DNA of 64,000 nt. It comes from Muraenolepis orangiensis (taxonomy: Eukaryota > Chordata > Actinopteri > Gadiformes > Muraenolepididae). Under the pieces are notes generated by a model. It saw only the letters and a program-made list of their open reading frames with translations, searched no databases and was not told where the DNA came from. Below, piece by piece: positions 21,044 to 34,937 of the stretch; the first letter of the stretch is position 1; each line of letters starts with the position of its first letter. The position numbers and the translations under genes are program-made. Where the stretch lies: the NCBI GenBank assembly GCA_027704905.1, contig CM051013.1, positions 10,514,368 to 10,578,367 of the forward strand, in the 5' to 3' direction.

Positions 21044-21805
21044 ATGCCTTGGGAAATTCACGCCAGGCCCAACATGATGACCGAGGCAAGGAATACACAA
21101 GGAGAGAGGGAGGAGAGGATAGTGGACATCTACGCTAGCGTTAGCGCTAGAGATCCACAGCAAAACTATGTGGGGACAGAAGAGTCATCCATGTCTCTGA
21201 GAACAGTAGGAAGTCGGCGCCCAGACAACGTGAGCCCTTCTGGGTATGTGACCAGGGCTGTGGTGGTGGTTCTGGGACTGCTGTCTGTTATCCTGCTGGC
21301 TGGACTAATTGGGTTGGCAGTACATACTGTAAACATGGACAGAGACATGGAGCAAGTTCTCCAAAGGCTGAAGAATTTGACAGAAGAGCGAGACACTCAA
21401 CAATGCCAACAATGCTGTCCAAGTGCTTGGGATAAAATTGGTTGCAAATGTTACCAGATTAACTTTGTGAAGAGATCCTGGAAGGAGAGCAGGGAGTACT
21501 GTGTTTCCCAAGGAGCTGATCTAGTGGTTGTGGACAGTAAAGAGGACATGGACTTCATTTCCAGGAAGAGCTTGAAAATTTGGCTCGGGGCCACAGATGA
21601 GGCCAGTGAGGGGATGTGGAGATGGGTTGATGGAACAGTTCTGTCGGTGGATAACCCCTTCTGGGCCAGAGGTGAACCTAACGGTGGCCAAAACCAGAAC
21701 TGCCTCAGGTTAAGGGGGGGCACGAGGCAGAACAGAAATAAATCGGCGGATTTCAGCTGTGAAGAAAAAAACTGGGCACTTTGTGAAAATAATTTAATAA
21801 AATGA
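21044..21805 (+). CDS. C-type lectin-like type II membrane receptor C2 (intact)
   Basis: An intact 253-residue single-exon frame. Residues 1-70 form a cytoplasmic tail with DIYASV (Tyr30) and NYVGTEESS (Tyr42). Residues about 72-94 are a membrane segment (AVVVVLGLLSVILLAGLIGL). A short stalk with the sequon NLT (Asn111) leads to a long-form C-type lectin domain (about 121-253) with paired N-terminal cysteines, WLGATDE, EPN (residues 211-213) and the C-terminal cysteines. EPN is typical of mannose-type binding, but the second calcium motif W-N-D is reduced to ADFSC, so calcium and sugar binding are doubtful. Likely an immune or NK/CD209-like cell-surface receptor. YxxV suggests SH2-partner signalling but is not a strict ITIM. 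The ligand is unknown. Confidence 0.85.
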   Translation: MPWEIHARPNMMTEARNTQGEREERIVDIYASVSARDPQQNYVGTEESSMSLRTVGSRRPDNVSPSGYVTRAVVVVLGLLSVILLAGLIGLAVHTVNMDRDMEQVLQRLKNLTEERDTQQCQQCCPSAWDKIGCKCYQINFVKRSWKESREYCVSQGADLVVVDSKEDMDFISRKSLKIWLGATDEASEGMWRWVDGTVLSVDNPFWARGEPNGGQNQNCLRLRGGTRQNRNKSADFSCEEKNWALCENNLIK

Positions 21806-21816
21806 TTGATAATAAA
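21796..21816 (+). terminator. Tandem AATAAA signals at the C2 stop codon
   Basis: AATAAA at 21796-21801 overlaps the last codons (Leu-Ile-Lys-stop). A second AATAAA lies at 21811-21816. Both are kept in most CTLD copies. The second leaves a 3' UTR of only a few tens of bases if used. Confidence 0.55.
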
Positions 21817-22344
21817 TATTTATTTGTGCCTGTTTTTTACACCGCTTCACGGTTTTGCTCCATACTTTTTGGTTTCTGCCAATCGATAAGAGTTGTGGTG
21901 GCAAAGTGTTTTTAAAAAAGAGATCACCAACACTTCACTGGTCACGGCAGGATCTGATCATATGCTGTTCTTGTTGCCTTTTTTTCAGTGTTTCCACAGT
22001 TGCTGTTCATGCCGGGGGTTGAGGTCTGGGGGTTGAGATCCAGTGCTGAAGTGAGTCCTGAAAGTCATGGGGTGGTTTTCAGTTGCTGCAAACCACACTT
22101 GTTATCTCTTTCTCGATCACCCTTCAAAAAATGTAGATTACATTTTTAACGAATGTATTTAAAAGGACACTAGATTGTTGTAGTTTTTTGTATGTTAAAT
22201 TGTATTAAGACTTTGGTACCATGTAGTGTATTCACTACAAATATAGTATATACATTATCTTGTAACTTTGTATCTTAACGGTACGGTGTTCAGATAGCAG
22301 AACAGTAGACTTGCGTTCTGGTATCTGAATAGGCTTGTAGGTAT
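21817..22344. other. Spacer downstream of C2
   Basis: Non-coding CTLD downstream module, near-identical to 50553-51060 and 63050-63566. It includes TTTTTTTCAGTGTTTCCACAG, which looks like a splice acceptor, but I find no conserved exon after it. Confidence 0.6.
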
Positions 22345-23545
22345 CAAGTCAAGTCAAGTCAAGTCAAGTTTATTGTCACTTCACAGTTTACACAAGTATA
22401 AAGCAGTGGTGTGAAAATCTTATGTGCAATACCCGACGACAGACAGCAGTTATAAAAATAGATAAAAATAGAATAAAAATAGAATAAAGTTTAAGAATAA
22501 AAATAAAAATATCCGCACAGAAAATAGCAATATGTGTATATAAATCAATGTAATAAAATATACATTGTTATATGCCCTTGTTCAGCAGCCTGATGGCCTG
22601 ACTGTGGAAGCTATCTCTAAGCCTATTTGTACGGCACTTGATACTGCGGTATCGCCTGCCTGACGGTAACAGTGAGTACAGTTCGTGGCTGGGGTGGGCA
22701 ATGTCTTTTATGATTCGTTTGGCCTTGGCCACGTACCACTGATTGTATATATCCAGGAGGGAGGGGAGCTCACCTCCAACGATATACTGGGCCGTCCGCA
22801 CCACCCTTTGAAGCGCTCTGCGCTCGAGTGCCGTGCAGTTCCCGTACCAGGCGGTGATACACCCTGTAAGAACACTCTCGATGGTGCCGTTATAGAATGT
22901 TCTCAGGATGCGGGGGCCAATGCTGAATTTCTTCAGACGCCTGAGGAAATACAGGCGTTGTTGGGCCCTTTTCACCACGTGTGTGGTGTGCGTGGACCAT
23001 GTGAGGTCCTCGGAGATGTGCACACCGAGGAACTTGAAGCTGCTGACCCTCTCTACTGCAACACCGTCGATGGAGATAGGGCTGTGCTCTCCCCTCTGCT
23101 TCCTGAAGTCCACGATCAGCTCCTTGGTCTTCTTGACGTTGAGGGCGAGGCTGTTCTCCTGGCACCACTGCTCCAGCGATCCGACCTCCTCCCTGTAGGC
23201 TGTCTCGTCGTCGCCGGCGATCAGGCCCATCACTGTCGTGTCGTCAGCAAACATGATGATGACGTTGGAGCTGTGGATAGCCATGCAGTCGTGGGTGTAG
23301 AGGGAGTAGAGGAGAGGGCTCAGCTTAGAGGTCCACAAACAGCATTCGCACATAACAGTTCTTTCCCTCCAGGTAGGAAAGGGCAGTGTGGAGGGCCATG
23401 GCAATTGCGTCGTCCGTGGATCTATTTTGACAACATGCAAATTGCCATGGGTCCAGCGTGGCAGGTAACACGGAGCAAATAAACTCCTTGACAAACCTCT
23501 CGAAAGCATTTGCTGACAATCGAGGTGCGGGCTACAGGTCTATAA
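22345..23545 (-). mobile_element. Rex1/L2-like LINE, 5'-truncated
   Basis: A minus-strand non-LTR element. The 3' end is at 22345-22370 as the (CTTGA)n tail. The frame 22568-23509 carries the RT palm with intact FADDTTV, then LNVKKTKELIVDFRK, FKFLGVHIS, TGCITAWYGN and LPSGRRYRS at the C-terminus. A preceding piece, 23325-23519, has CSVLPATLDPWQFA, RSTDDAIAMALHT and VRMLFVDL in another frame, with a small deletion between the two at about 23330. The endonuclease is missing. The same insertion is present downstream of C7 (from 63567) but not C6. Confidence 0.88.
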
Positions 23546-23551
23546 GAAGAT

Positions 23552-23760
23552 GGGACGGAGGTTATGTTTTCGTTTGTCTATATGTTTGTTTGTCTGTTAG
23601 CAAGCTAACAAAGATAAGCTATGTATGGAATTAGAAAAAAAAACTTGGTGGTTAGATTACCACTAATCTAGCAATGGTACAGTTGATCCTTGACCCATAA
23701 ATTGGTGCAGAGAGGACTTATTTGTGTGGCGGAGCTTACTGTGTGCCCTCTAGTATATTT
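23552..23760. repeat. ACCTCCGCC-type repeat, partial copy
   Basis: Begins inside the element at GATGGGACGGAGG; its left end was replaced by the LINE. It is otherwise homologous to 4286-4510. Confidence 0.5.
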
Positions 23761-23987
23761 CTCTTTTCACCTTAAGACCAAACTTGGTGGTAGGAAGTTA
23801 AGATAACATCAGTGAATTCAGCAAGTCCTTAGACTTGCTGAGAGATAAGAAAAAAGAAGAAGTAGCACATGGTTTACACTCTTCCTGTTTGGTCAAAGTG
23901 GATGTTAACACTTCGACACACTGTCATACAAAACACACAGAAAGACCAACCAATCAAGGGGGTAGAATGTTGAGTTTTGACGAGAAT

Positions 23988-24156
23988 ATGTCTGGGGATA
24001 TGACGGAACCGTTCTGTTGAAGGATAACCCCTTCTGGCCCAAAGGTGAACCTGATGGTGGTGAGAACCAGAACTGACTCAGGTTAATGGGGGTCAGGGGG
24101 CAGATTTCATTGAGGACCCAAACTGGGTGCTTTGTGAAAATTATTTAATAAAATTA
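23988..24156 (+). pseudogene. Deleted CTLD remnant, copy b
   Basis: Same deletion junction as copy a (ATGTCTGGGGATATGACGG). It differs by point changes (TGGCCCAAAGG, GATGGTGG, AACTGACTC) and has lost the terminal TGA (AAATTATTT). Confidence 0.85.
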
Positions 24157-25854
24157 TTTATAATAAATATTTCTTTGTGCCTGTTTTGTACACCGTCGTT
24201 TTGCTCTATACTTTTTCCGCCATTCGATAAGAGTTGCAGTTGCAAAGTGTTTCTAAAAAGGAGACGACATTGACACTTCACTGGTCACAGCAGGATCTTG
24301 CTGTTCGTGCCGGGGGTTGAGGTCTGGGGTTGAGATCCGGTGGTGAAGTGAGACCTGAAAGTCATGGGGTGGTTTTCAGTTGCTGCAAACCACAATAGTT
24401 CTCTCTATAGGGCTAAGTTTGTCAGTTTGTAACAGATGTGTTTACAATTGGACGTTTAAACTAGATTTAATTTTTTTGTTATGTTAAATTGTATTTAGAT
24501 GTTGGTACCATGTAGTGTAATCAGTACAAAACACTTGTATATACATTATCTTGTGACGCTACGGTGTTCAGATAACAGAACAGTAGACTTGTGTTCTGGT
24601 ATCTGAATAGGCTTGTTGGTCTCTACTTGTGACTTTGATTGAACGGCTCCAACAGCCTGATTTACATACTGTACAAGTCCAACCCCAAGTCAACCAGTCA
24701 AACTGTTTTGTGTTTTTTTCACATAAAAAAATTCTAGAACTGTACATTCCTTAAGTTCTGCAACATTTTTCTTTATCTTCATAGATGTGTACATAAATTC
24801 ATACGTACATATACAGAGAAAATTTGTGTTTGGTCTTGGGTTTCTAAAACAGACATTGAACTGATGTTTTATTTACTTTGGGACTGATGAAGAAAATATT
24901 TCTATCGCCAATCCAATTTTGTTCTTCAGTTTCAGTCCTTTAAATTGCAGTCTGCCCTGAACTTTTGTCTTGCTGCCAATCTCACTCTGCATTTTCTTCT
25001 TTTAATCATTGTACCACATCACACACTAAACACATTGTATATGAAACCATATTTTTAAATCATCTAACCTTGTTATTAACTTTAACATTTAATTTAGGTA
25101 TAAACCTATGCCAAGAAAATGTACTTCATCAATGTCTGAATGTATGTGTTGGTCCTTTGATGGAGGTAGAACAATGTGAACCTCACAGTTATGAATCTGT
25201 CTTTGTAATCACAGGTAGAAAGAAGCAGCTGGTAAAAAGACTTCCTGTTTGGTCAAAGTGGATGTTAACACTTTGACACGCTGGAAGAGATCCACAACAA
25301 GACTATGTGGGGACAGACGAGTCATCCAAGTATATGTGTGCATGTTCGATTCTTCATTTGGTTCTATGTCATATCTTGATTGATTTTCTTAAAATTTGAT
25401 GTTGTGGCCTGTTTCATGCAGTATACTTAGAAACAATAGTTTGAAAGACAAAAGACTCCCTTCTAGAGAAGTGTGTTTCATTGTTTTGAATGCTCCTCTC
25501 CAAAGACTGTACATGCTCTGCAAAAGCTTTTCCTGATTCAAGCTCACAACTGAAACTTTACGCCTATTCAATATCTAAGAACGCCAAGACGTAGACAGAG
25601 TTTTGTAGGCCCAAAGCTGTTATAAAGTATGTATGTGTCTGTATACCAAAACGCTTGTGTGAAACCATGATAACTTGCAATGCGACTAAGAAATTCAGCA
25701 GCGAATAGATAAAGAGTTGTATAGTTGGGTGGGTGGGATGGGAAAATTGTTGGCAAAACATTGCTGGATTGGTACCGTGGCTTTCGATCGATACACCCAG
25801 GCAATTCTTTGTAGTCCTGGATCCTATTTTGTTCATAGTTCACAGCTGATATAG
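24157..25854. other. Array spacer with a CTLD coding fragment
   Basis: 24157-24620 is a diverged CTLD downstream module. 24700-25275 is a CTLD upstream module, with ACTTCCTGT and the inverted repeat near 25241-25278. A 47-bp CTLD coding fragment follows at 25281-25328. 25329-25854 is the conserved spacer also found at 5294-5833. No functional gene is visible. Confidence 0.65.
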
Positions 25855-26385
25855 AGGCAGTTGACACCAAGTTCAGAGATCAGCAGGCAGGTTTTTGGTA
25901 GGTACAGATACTGCACCGATCAGATTGCCCCCCTGCGCATCTTAGTGGAGCTGTCCCTGGAATGGGAACTGTGGAAGCTGCTGAGGCAGTTTGGAATACC
26001 CGAGAAGCTCATCTCCCTAATCCAGTGTTCCAACAATTAAAAGACTAAAAAAGACTGGAGAGCCTCAAGGGTGTCTACTGTTGCCTTTCCCTTTTCTCCT
26101 TGTGATTGGCTGGATTATGAAGACCACTACAGCAGGAAGAGAAAACGGAATACAGTGGAGACTCTGGATACAGCTGGAGGACCTCGACTATGCTGACAAC
26201 CTGGCGCTCCTCTCGCACAACTGCAACCAGATGCAAGATAAAACCACTCACCTGACTACAACATCAGCCGGATCAGGGCTTAAGATCAACAAGAGGAAAA
26301 CTGAACTCATGAAGTTCAACACCGCTGATAACACTCCAGTCACACTGGATGGAGTCAATTAAGGAGGTTGAGTCCTTTGTGTATT
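25855..26385 (+). mobile_element. LINE reverse-transcriptase fragment, fuller copy
   Basis: Homologous to 5834-6240 but with the upstream part kept: DQQAG, a frameshifted IATLRI-like stretch, and KLLRQFGIPEKLISLIQ. The frame then runs 26081-26362 with FLLVIGWIM and YADNLALLSH. Frameshifts and the YADN change mark it as dead. Confidence 0.8.
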
Positions 26386-26439
26386 GGGGGGGGGGCAAAG
26401 CGGGGCGGCAGCGGGGTACAGCGTCGTGGTACAGTGTTC

Positions 26440-26560
26440 AGAGAGAGGACAGCTGAGGGGAAGAAGCTGTTCCTACGCCTGCTTGACTTGGAACAAAAGT
26501 TTCTATAGCGCCTCCCGGAGGGGAGGAGGGAAAACAGTCCATGGTTGGGGTGAGAGGTGT
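26440..26560 (-). mobile_element. LINE C-terminal fragment
   Basis: Minus-strand LFSLLPSGRRYRNF and SRRRNSFFPSAV, paralogous to 6290-6415 but keeping the few bases lost there. Confidence 0.55.
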
Positions 26561-26639
26561 CTTTCACAATTTTATATACACATATATGTATATATACCAG
26601 TGGCGAAGCGTGTCTATCACAACTGGACCTTCTGTAGAC

Positions 26640-26911
26640 CAGGGGTTCCCCAACACACACACACACACACACACACAATCACCGTCCGATGGGGTGGGGG
26701 GGGGGTAATCGCGATCACGAACATCGTGTGTGGCTTTTTTTCAATGATGATACTGTCGTGAATCAGTGGGAATCAGAATTCCTTTATTTGTCACTCACGT
26801 TATTATTAACAATAAAAATAATACAAATGATAAAAAATTTATAAAAAATAATAATAATAATCGCGACCCCCCCCCCTCGGGGTCCCGCGACCCCCACTTT
26901 GGGAACCCCTG
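26640..26911. mobile_element. hAT-type MITE, paralogous copy
   Basis: CAGGGGTTCCCC...GGGAACCCCTG with CTGTAGAC flanks (26632-26639, 26912-26919), the same insertion as 6489-6761. The internal (AC)n is shorter. Confidence 0.87.
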
Positions 26912-26919
26912 CTGTAGAC

Positions 26920-27579
26920 CACCACACCCCCCAACCCCCCCCCAGCCAGGCGGACGTCACGGAGGAGTCACTTTATGCCTTATCTCATTTAGGCAGATTG
27001 TACCATAGTTGGTAAAGCAGTGTCCATGTAGTGAAGTAACAGCCCACCATCTTCGCCTTCGCCATTTTGACGTAAAATCCTACGTAGAAACAACGTAGCA
27101 CTACGCTAGATCCCCTCTCGCTCCAGCCAGTATACCTTCTAGCTCCCTATTGAGCTGTGGGGAAATCTGAAAGAATACGCCCATTGGCTACAAATCACTA
27201 TATGATTGGTTGATCAAATTGTCAATCCAAATGTACGCTCTCATTCAGTCGAAGGGCCAAAGTCATCGGGAATACTTTGGTTGAAGGATATTCTTCCCAG
27301 CAACCCAGAAAAATATCTGATTGGTTGTATTGTTTTTCCAACACAAAACCACTCAAATGCGTCGTGCATGGACCGAGAAAGACAAACAAATCAACGTAAC
27401 ACTGTAATATAACAGATGACAACACAGATACCATTCTCATTTATTCATTTTATTTAAATTTGATTAAATTGTATTACATTTTATTAATACAATTAATTCG
27501 ATTTTTTTAGTTTAGTTCATCTGAGAGTTCCAGGGTCTTCTCTGAATACCTTGAAGGCCCTGACGCTTCACCACTGATA
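26920..27579. other. Spacer shared with 57461-57960
   Basis: From CGCCATTTTGACGTAAAATC onward this matches 57427-57900. In the unit at 6.77 kb the segment is missing, with ACCACACCGAGAAAGAC joined directly. No gene is seen. The Tigger insertion site (empty here) is at about 27494. Confidence 0.65.
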
Positions 27580-27667
27580 TATACATATATGTGAATGTAT
27601 ATATACATATATGTATATGTATATATACATGTATATGTATATATGTACATGTATATATGTATATATG
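27580..27667. repeat. (TATATG)n-type microsatellite
   Basis: Length variant of the tract at 8258-8347. Confidence 0.88.
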
Positions 27668-28563
27668 GGGCTTGATTTTGACTTCCCCTTAGGAAGTCAG
27701 CATCGAGCACCATTCGTCACGTGCGTGTGTGTGTGTGCGTAGTGGTTAGCCTGGGTCTAGACTAGTGTTGTCTATGTGGAAGTAGTGACTCTTAAGCATC
27801 CACCAGTTCCAGGGTGGAGTCAGGGGCCTTGCTAGGCCCAGCTCATCTGATCAGAGATCAATAGATCATTATTCACTGTTCTCTTCAAGCGTTGGTATAG
27901 TGCAACTCTTTGAGTAATATGTTTTGCTTGTATTTGGATGTTGTATGGACTTGGGTCTCTTTTAACATTGAACCGATATAAAATGTATTGTTTGGACTGA
28001 TCATGTATGCCAATCAATAAATGTTTCATCTGTAATATTTTGAATTGCAGTGTTTGCCTTGAATTCTTCATGTTTCCATAATGTCCCTTTTTTTGTTGTT
28101 GGTAAAAAACATTGTCATTGTCAATCATTGTCATATACATTTGTTTGAATGTTTTGTTTGTTCCTACTCTTTCACTCTCTGATTTGTGAAATCAATTATT
28201 CATTGTATATAAAACAATATTTACAAAATCTTTTATTTTTATTTTTTATTAAATCGTAAAACAAAAGTTCCTGTGGTTGTTCTCCTCAAAACAGTGAAAA
28301 AGGTCCTGCTATTCGTCTCATGTCTAAGTACAAATAGGATATTGTGGTGTACACACGTGGAAACACATTAGTGATATCCAGGTATCAGAACACAAAAAAT
28401 GTTGGAGCTACTGATATATATACATATTTATGTTCATATTTTCATGTTTATTGCAAAGAATTACAAAAATTACATTGGGTCCATTGCGCAAGTGGATTCA
28501 AAAGCAACAGTTTGTTATGTTTATGAAACTACAGCAGTTCCACAACACCAGTCAGTAATCTGA
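27668..28563. repeat. TTI1 3' flank and probable 3' UTR, copy 3
   Basis: Paralog of 8348-9292. TTTATT at 28447-28452 is AATAAA on the minus strand, about 110 bp beyond the TTI1 stop, so 28430-28563 is probably the TTI1 3' UTR. The rest is intergenic spacer. Confidence 0.65.
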
Positions 28564-31276
<2,713 letters not shown>

Positions 31277-31902
31277 CTACCATGTGGGTGGGGTCAGGAG
31301 GTTAGTAATCTATTAGTTAGTGCCCATCTATTTTTGTGTTTTTTTGTAAATCTAGTGGTTGATGTAGACGTTCTGCTCAAAAACACTTCTCCGAGTTGAT
31401 GTGCTTCTAAGTATGTATAAAAAGACCCGCAGCCAAAAAAAACAAAACAATCAGGGTTAGTTTTGGAGCTACCAATTAGGAAATTGTTTACACAATCAAG
31501 TTCCTGGTTGCCTTTCCCTGCCCAACTACACTGATCGGGCTAAGGGCAGGGGGAACTTTTGTTTTGCCTCCTTGTGTTACTGGCTGCACAAAAGACATGT
31601 CCACAAAGTTGAATGAGTATTTACCTCCGCCATCAAAGATTCAGTTTGCCCTCTTGTATATTTCTTTATTCACCTGAAGACTAACTAAACTTGGTGGTAG
31701 GAAGTTAAGATAACATCAGTGAATTCAGCAAGTCCTTCAGACCCTCAGAGATAAGAAGAAGCAATTGGTTAACAATATTCCTGTTTGGTCAAAGTAGATG
31801 TTAACACTTTGACACGCTGTCATACAAAACGCACAGAAAGACCAAACAATCAACTGAGTAGGATGTTAAGCTAAACTCTGTGGAATCAGTTTTGACCAGA
31901 AT
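31277..31902. other. Junction between TTI1 and CTLD copy C3
   Basis: 31277-31570 is intron-like or unique sequence 5' of the first visible TTI1 exon. From 31575 the array returns, with a shortened ACCTCCGCC repeat (about 31621) and then the CTLD upstream module ending at the C3 ATG. The duplication breakpoint therefore lies at about 31540-31580. I see no further TTI1 exon. Confidence 0.6.
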
Positions 31903-32177
31903 ATGCCTGGGGAAATTCACGCAAGGCCGAACATGATGACCGAGGACAGGTATACACAAGAATATTGTGTCACGTCAAAAATGTTAGTCTAGTCATGTTT
32001 CATGTTTTGTTAAGTCATTTTTGTCTTGTCTCCCACTTCCTGTTTTATTTTGGTACTCACCTTTTGTGTCTCATTCCAGGTCTCTTGACTCCCTATCCTT
32101 GTGTGTGTGTGTGTGTGTGTGCCTGCCCTTGTCAGCATCAGCCCAGCCCCTGACTGTTTCCACCTGTTCCCAGTTAC

Positions 32178-32688
32178 TGTCACGATCCAACCCAGCTCTT
32201 CCCGCTCCTAGTCCTGGATCTCCGCTGGCTTCCTGGATCCGCGATGTCACAACTCCGTTCCGAAATGCCACTCCGTGTTTTCCCTGTCAGCCGTTTCATA
32301 CTGAACTCACCTGTTGTCAATCGCACCTCATTACTAAGCTATTTAAGCCATGTCTGTTGTGTTACTCAATGCTGGATTTTCACCCTGATTTTCAGAAAGC
32401 ATCACGTTCGTATCAAGTTAAGTTCATTGTGTTCTGTCTCTTGATCCGCCGTGTTTTGACCCTCACCTGGATAACGACCTTGTTTTGCCTTGCCTTTTTG
32501 TACCTCTGCCTCAATCCTCGACAACCTGTTACCGACCCCTGCTTGCCTTGACCACGTTTTTGTATTTGCCCTGTCTGTATCTCTGCCTTTGATCACGCTA
32601 ATCGGCGTGTGCATCGACATTAAAGCACCTGTTCCCCCTGGCTTCTGTTCACTCTGCTTTTGGGTCTCACCTACACCCAGGCGTGACA
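32178..32688 (+). repeat. 5' LTR of a sushi-like Ty3/gypsy element
   Basis: A 511-bp LTR with inverted ends TGTCACG...CGTGACA. The ATTAAAGCACCTGTTCCCCC signal lies near the end (about 32620). The matching 3' LTR is absent. Confidence 0.8.
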
Positions 32689-34937
32689 GTTTAATCCAGC
32701 CAAGATGGATTCAGCGGAGCTGAACAGGATGCTAGTTGCCATAGAGCAACAGGATGCCGTGCTCGGGTCCCCCCAACAGGACATTGGAGTCATTCACCAT
32801 AGTCTCAATGCTGTTGCCGAGGCCCTCACCTCTCTGTACGGTATCTGAGGGGTGCGGCTTCCCTACCTCCTGTCGACCCAGCTCCTCCTGCTATCCCAGG
32901 ACCTCCTCGCCATGAACCCAGGCAAACCCAGCAACACCTCAGCCCAATGGGGAACCGGGGACCTGCCGGTCCTTTCTGTCTCAATGCTCCCTGGCCATGG
33001 AGCTACAGATCTCCATGTTCCCTACACAATGTACCAAGGTGGCTTATGTCGTCTCTCTACTCTCCGGAAGGGCCCGAGAATGGGGAACAGCAATGTAAGA
33101 CACAGACTCACCTTGTTGCGCCTCGTTCAAGGAGTTCTTAGACAAGATGAGGCGACTGTTTGATCGCTCTCTCTGTGGAAGAGAAGCAGTGAGGGAGTTA
33201 CTTCGCCTTCGACAAGGTACCCGTACTACATACGATTATGCCATTGATTTCATAACATTGGCGGCCTCTTGTGACTGGGATTAGCATGCCTTATTTGATG
33301 CCTTTTTCAGTGGACTATGCCATGGTCATGGAAGAATTGGTCTCCCATGACCTTCCCAATAACTTGGACTCGTTGATCGAGGTGGCCGGACGTACTGACG
33401 CCCGTTTAAGGTCTCGCTCTAGGGCTTCACATCAGTTCAGTCGTTCAGTCAGACCAACCATGGACTATCAGGTTCCCTGCGCTGTGGAGGACGAGTCCAT
33501 GCAGTTGGGTAGAGCTAGGGTCTCGCTCGAGGAGCGTCAACGCCGGCGGGACACCCAGGCGTGCTTCTACTGTGGCCAGCAGGGCCACTTAAGTCAGCGT
33601 TGTCCCCTCAAATGCTCTAATCAACCCTCCTCAGCGGCGCTGGTGAGTATCACGCTCAAGTCAGCATCATCGACCAGGCAGTTTTTAACGGTTCAGATTC
33701 ATCTACCTGATCTGACTGTTTCTCTCCCTGCTCTCATTGATTCAGGAGCGGACAGGAACTTCTTTCAGGCTGCTTTCACCCTCTCTCAGTCCACGCTCTC
33801 AACGGTCACTCCCTCAACCCCGTTTCCCACGTCACCGAACTGCTCGCTCTGCAGGTGTCCGCTTTTTGTCATGGACCAGGCTCAGGTGCCCATTGTGCTG
33901 GGATTACCCTGGTTATTCAAGCACAATCCCCAGATCAACTGGGAGTCTAGTACCATTACCTGTTGGAGTGATTTTTGCCTCACTAACTGTCAACAGGCAG
34001 TTGACAGTTGGTCAACAAAGAGTATCTGGACCTGTCTAAGGTTCCCACTGAATACGCTGACTTAAAGTTGGTGTTCAGTAAGTCACGGGCCACGTCCTTT
34101 TCCCCATACCGACCCTATGACTGCGCAATTCACTTGCTACCAGGCGCGTCTCCTCCCAAGGGACGCATCTACTCGCTCTGCCCGGCCGAAAGTACATCAA
34201 CGAGTCAATAATTCTTCCTTCCTCCTCTCCAGCTGGAGCGGGGTTTTTCTTTGTAGAAAAAAAGGATAAATCGCTACGCCCCTGTATCGACTATCGAGAC
34301 CTTAATGACATTACAGTTAAAAATCGCTATCCATTGACTTTAATGAACTCTGCCTTCGAGTTACACCAGGGGGCCAGATGTTTCACCAAGCTGGATCTAC
34401 GCAATGCTTACCATCTAGTCATTGTTCGAGACGGAGAAGAATGGAAGACGGCATTCAACACCACGACTGGTCACTACGAATATCTGGTGGTGCCTTCGGG
34501 TTGTCCAATGCACCTGCTGTTTTTCAGGCTCTAGTCAACAACCTGCTCAGAGATTTCATTCATCAGTTTGTTTTTGTTTATTTGGATGACATTCTCATTT
34601 TTTCCTCATCCCTAGAGAGTCATCGCGTCCACGTTCGCCAAGTACTCCAGAGGCTGCTGGAGAACCAGCTTTTTGTTAAAGTGGAGAAGTGTGAGTCACG
34701 TAGACGTCTTTTTTGGGTTTCTGTATTTCTCATGCTGCAAATAAGTTGAGTAAATAATAACTCAGCTGTGACCGAGTGGCTTACCCCCACCTCCAGTCGG
34801 GAACTGCAATGTTTTTTGGGTTTTGGTAACTTTTATCTGCGATTCATCAGAAATTATATCTCAGTGGCCGCTCCCCTTACTGCCCTCACATCTGTCAAGC
34901 ATTTTTCTGATAGTTAGTTTTGATACTCATACTTTTT
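32689..34937 (+). mobile_element. Sushi-like Ty3/gypsy gag-pol, broken and 3'-truncated
   Basis: Gag starts at 32705 (MDSAELNRML) just after the LTR and is broken by stops and indels. It continues with a capsid-like region (KVAYVVSLLSGRAREW, FLDKMRRLFD), a zinc knuckle CFYCGQQGHLSQRC (about 33562-33603) and a protease with LIDSGADRNFF (about 33735). The reverse transcriptase follows, with LRPCIDYRDLN, FTKLDLRNAYHL, a frameshift near 34500 and then VYLDDILIFSS (about 34575). It fades out at LRFIRNYISVAAPLTAL (about 34890). RNase H, integrase and 3' LTR are missing. Confidence 0.85.

Noticed and set aside
22685..23482. 265-codon plus-strand frame
   Set aside because: Antisense shadow of the LINE reverse transcriptase on the minus strand, whose FADD motif and C-terminal layout fix the true strand.
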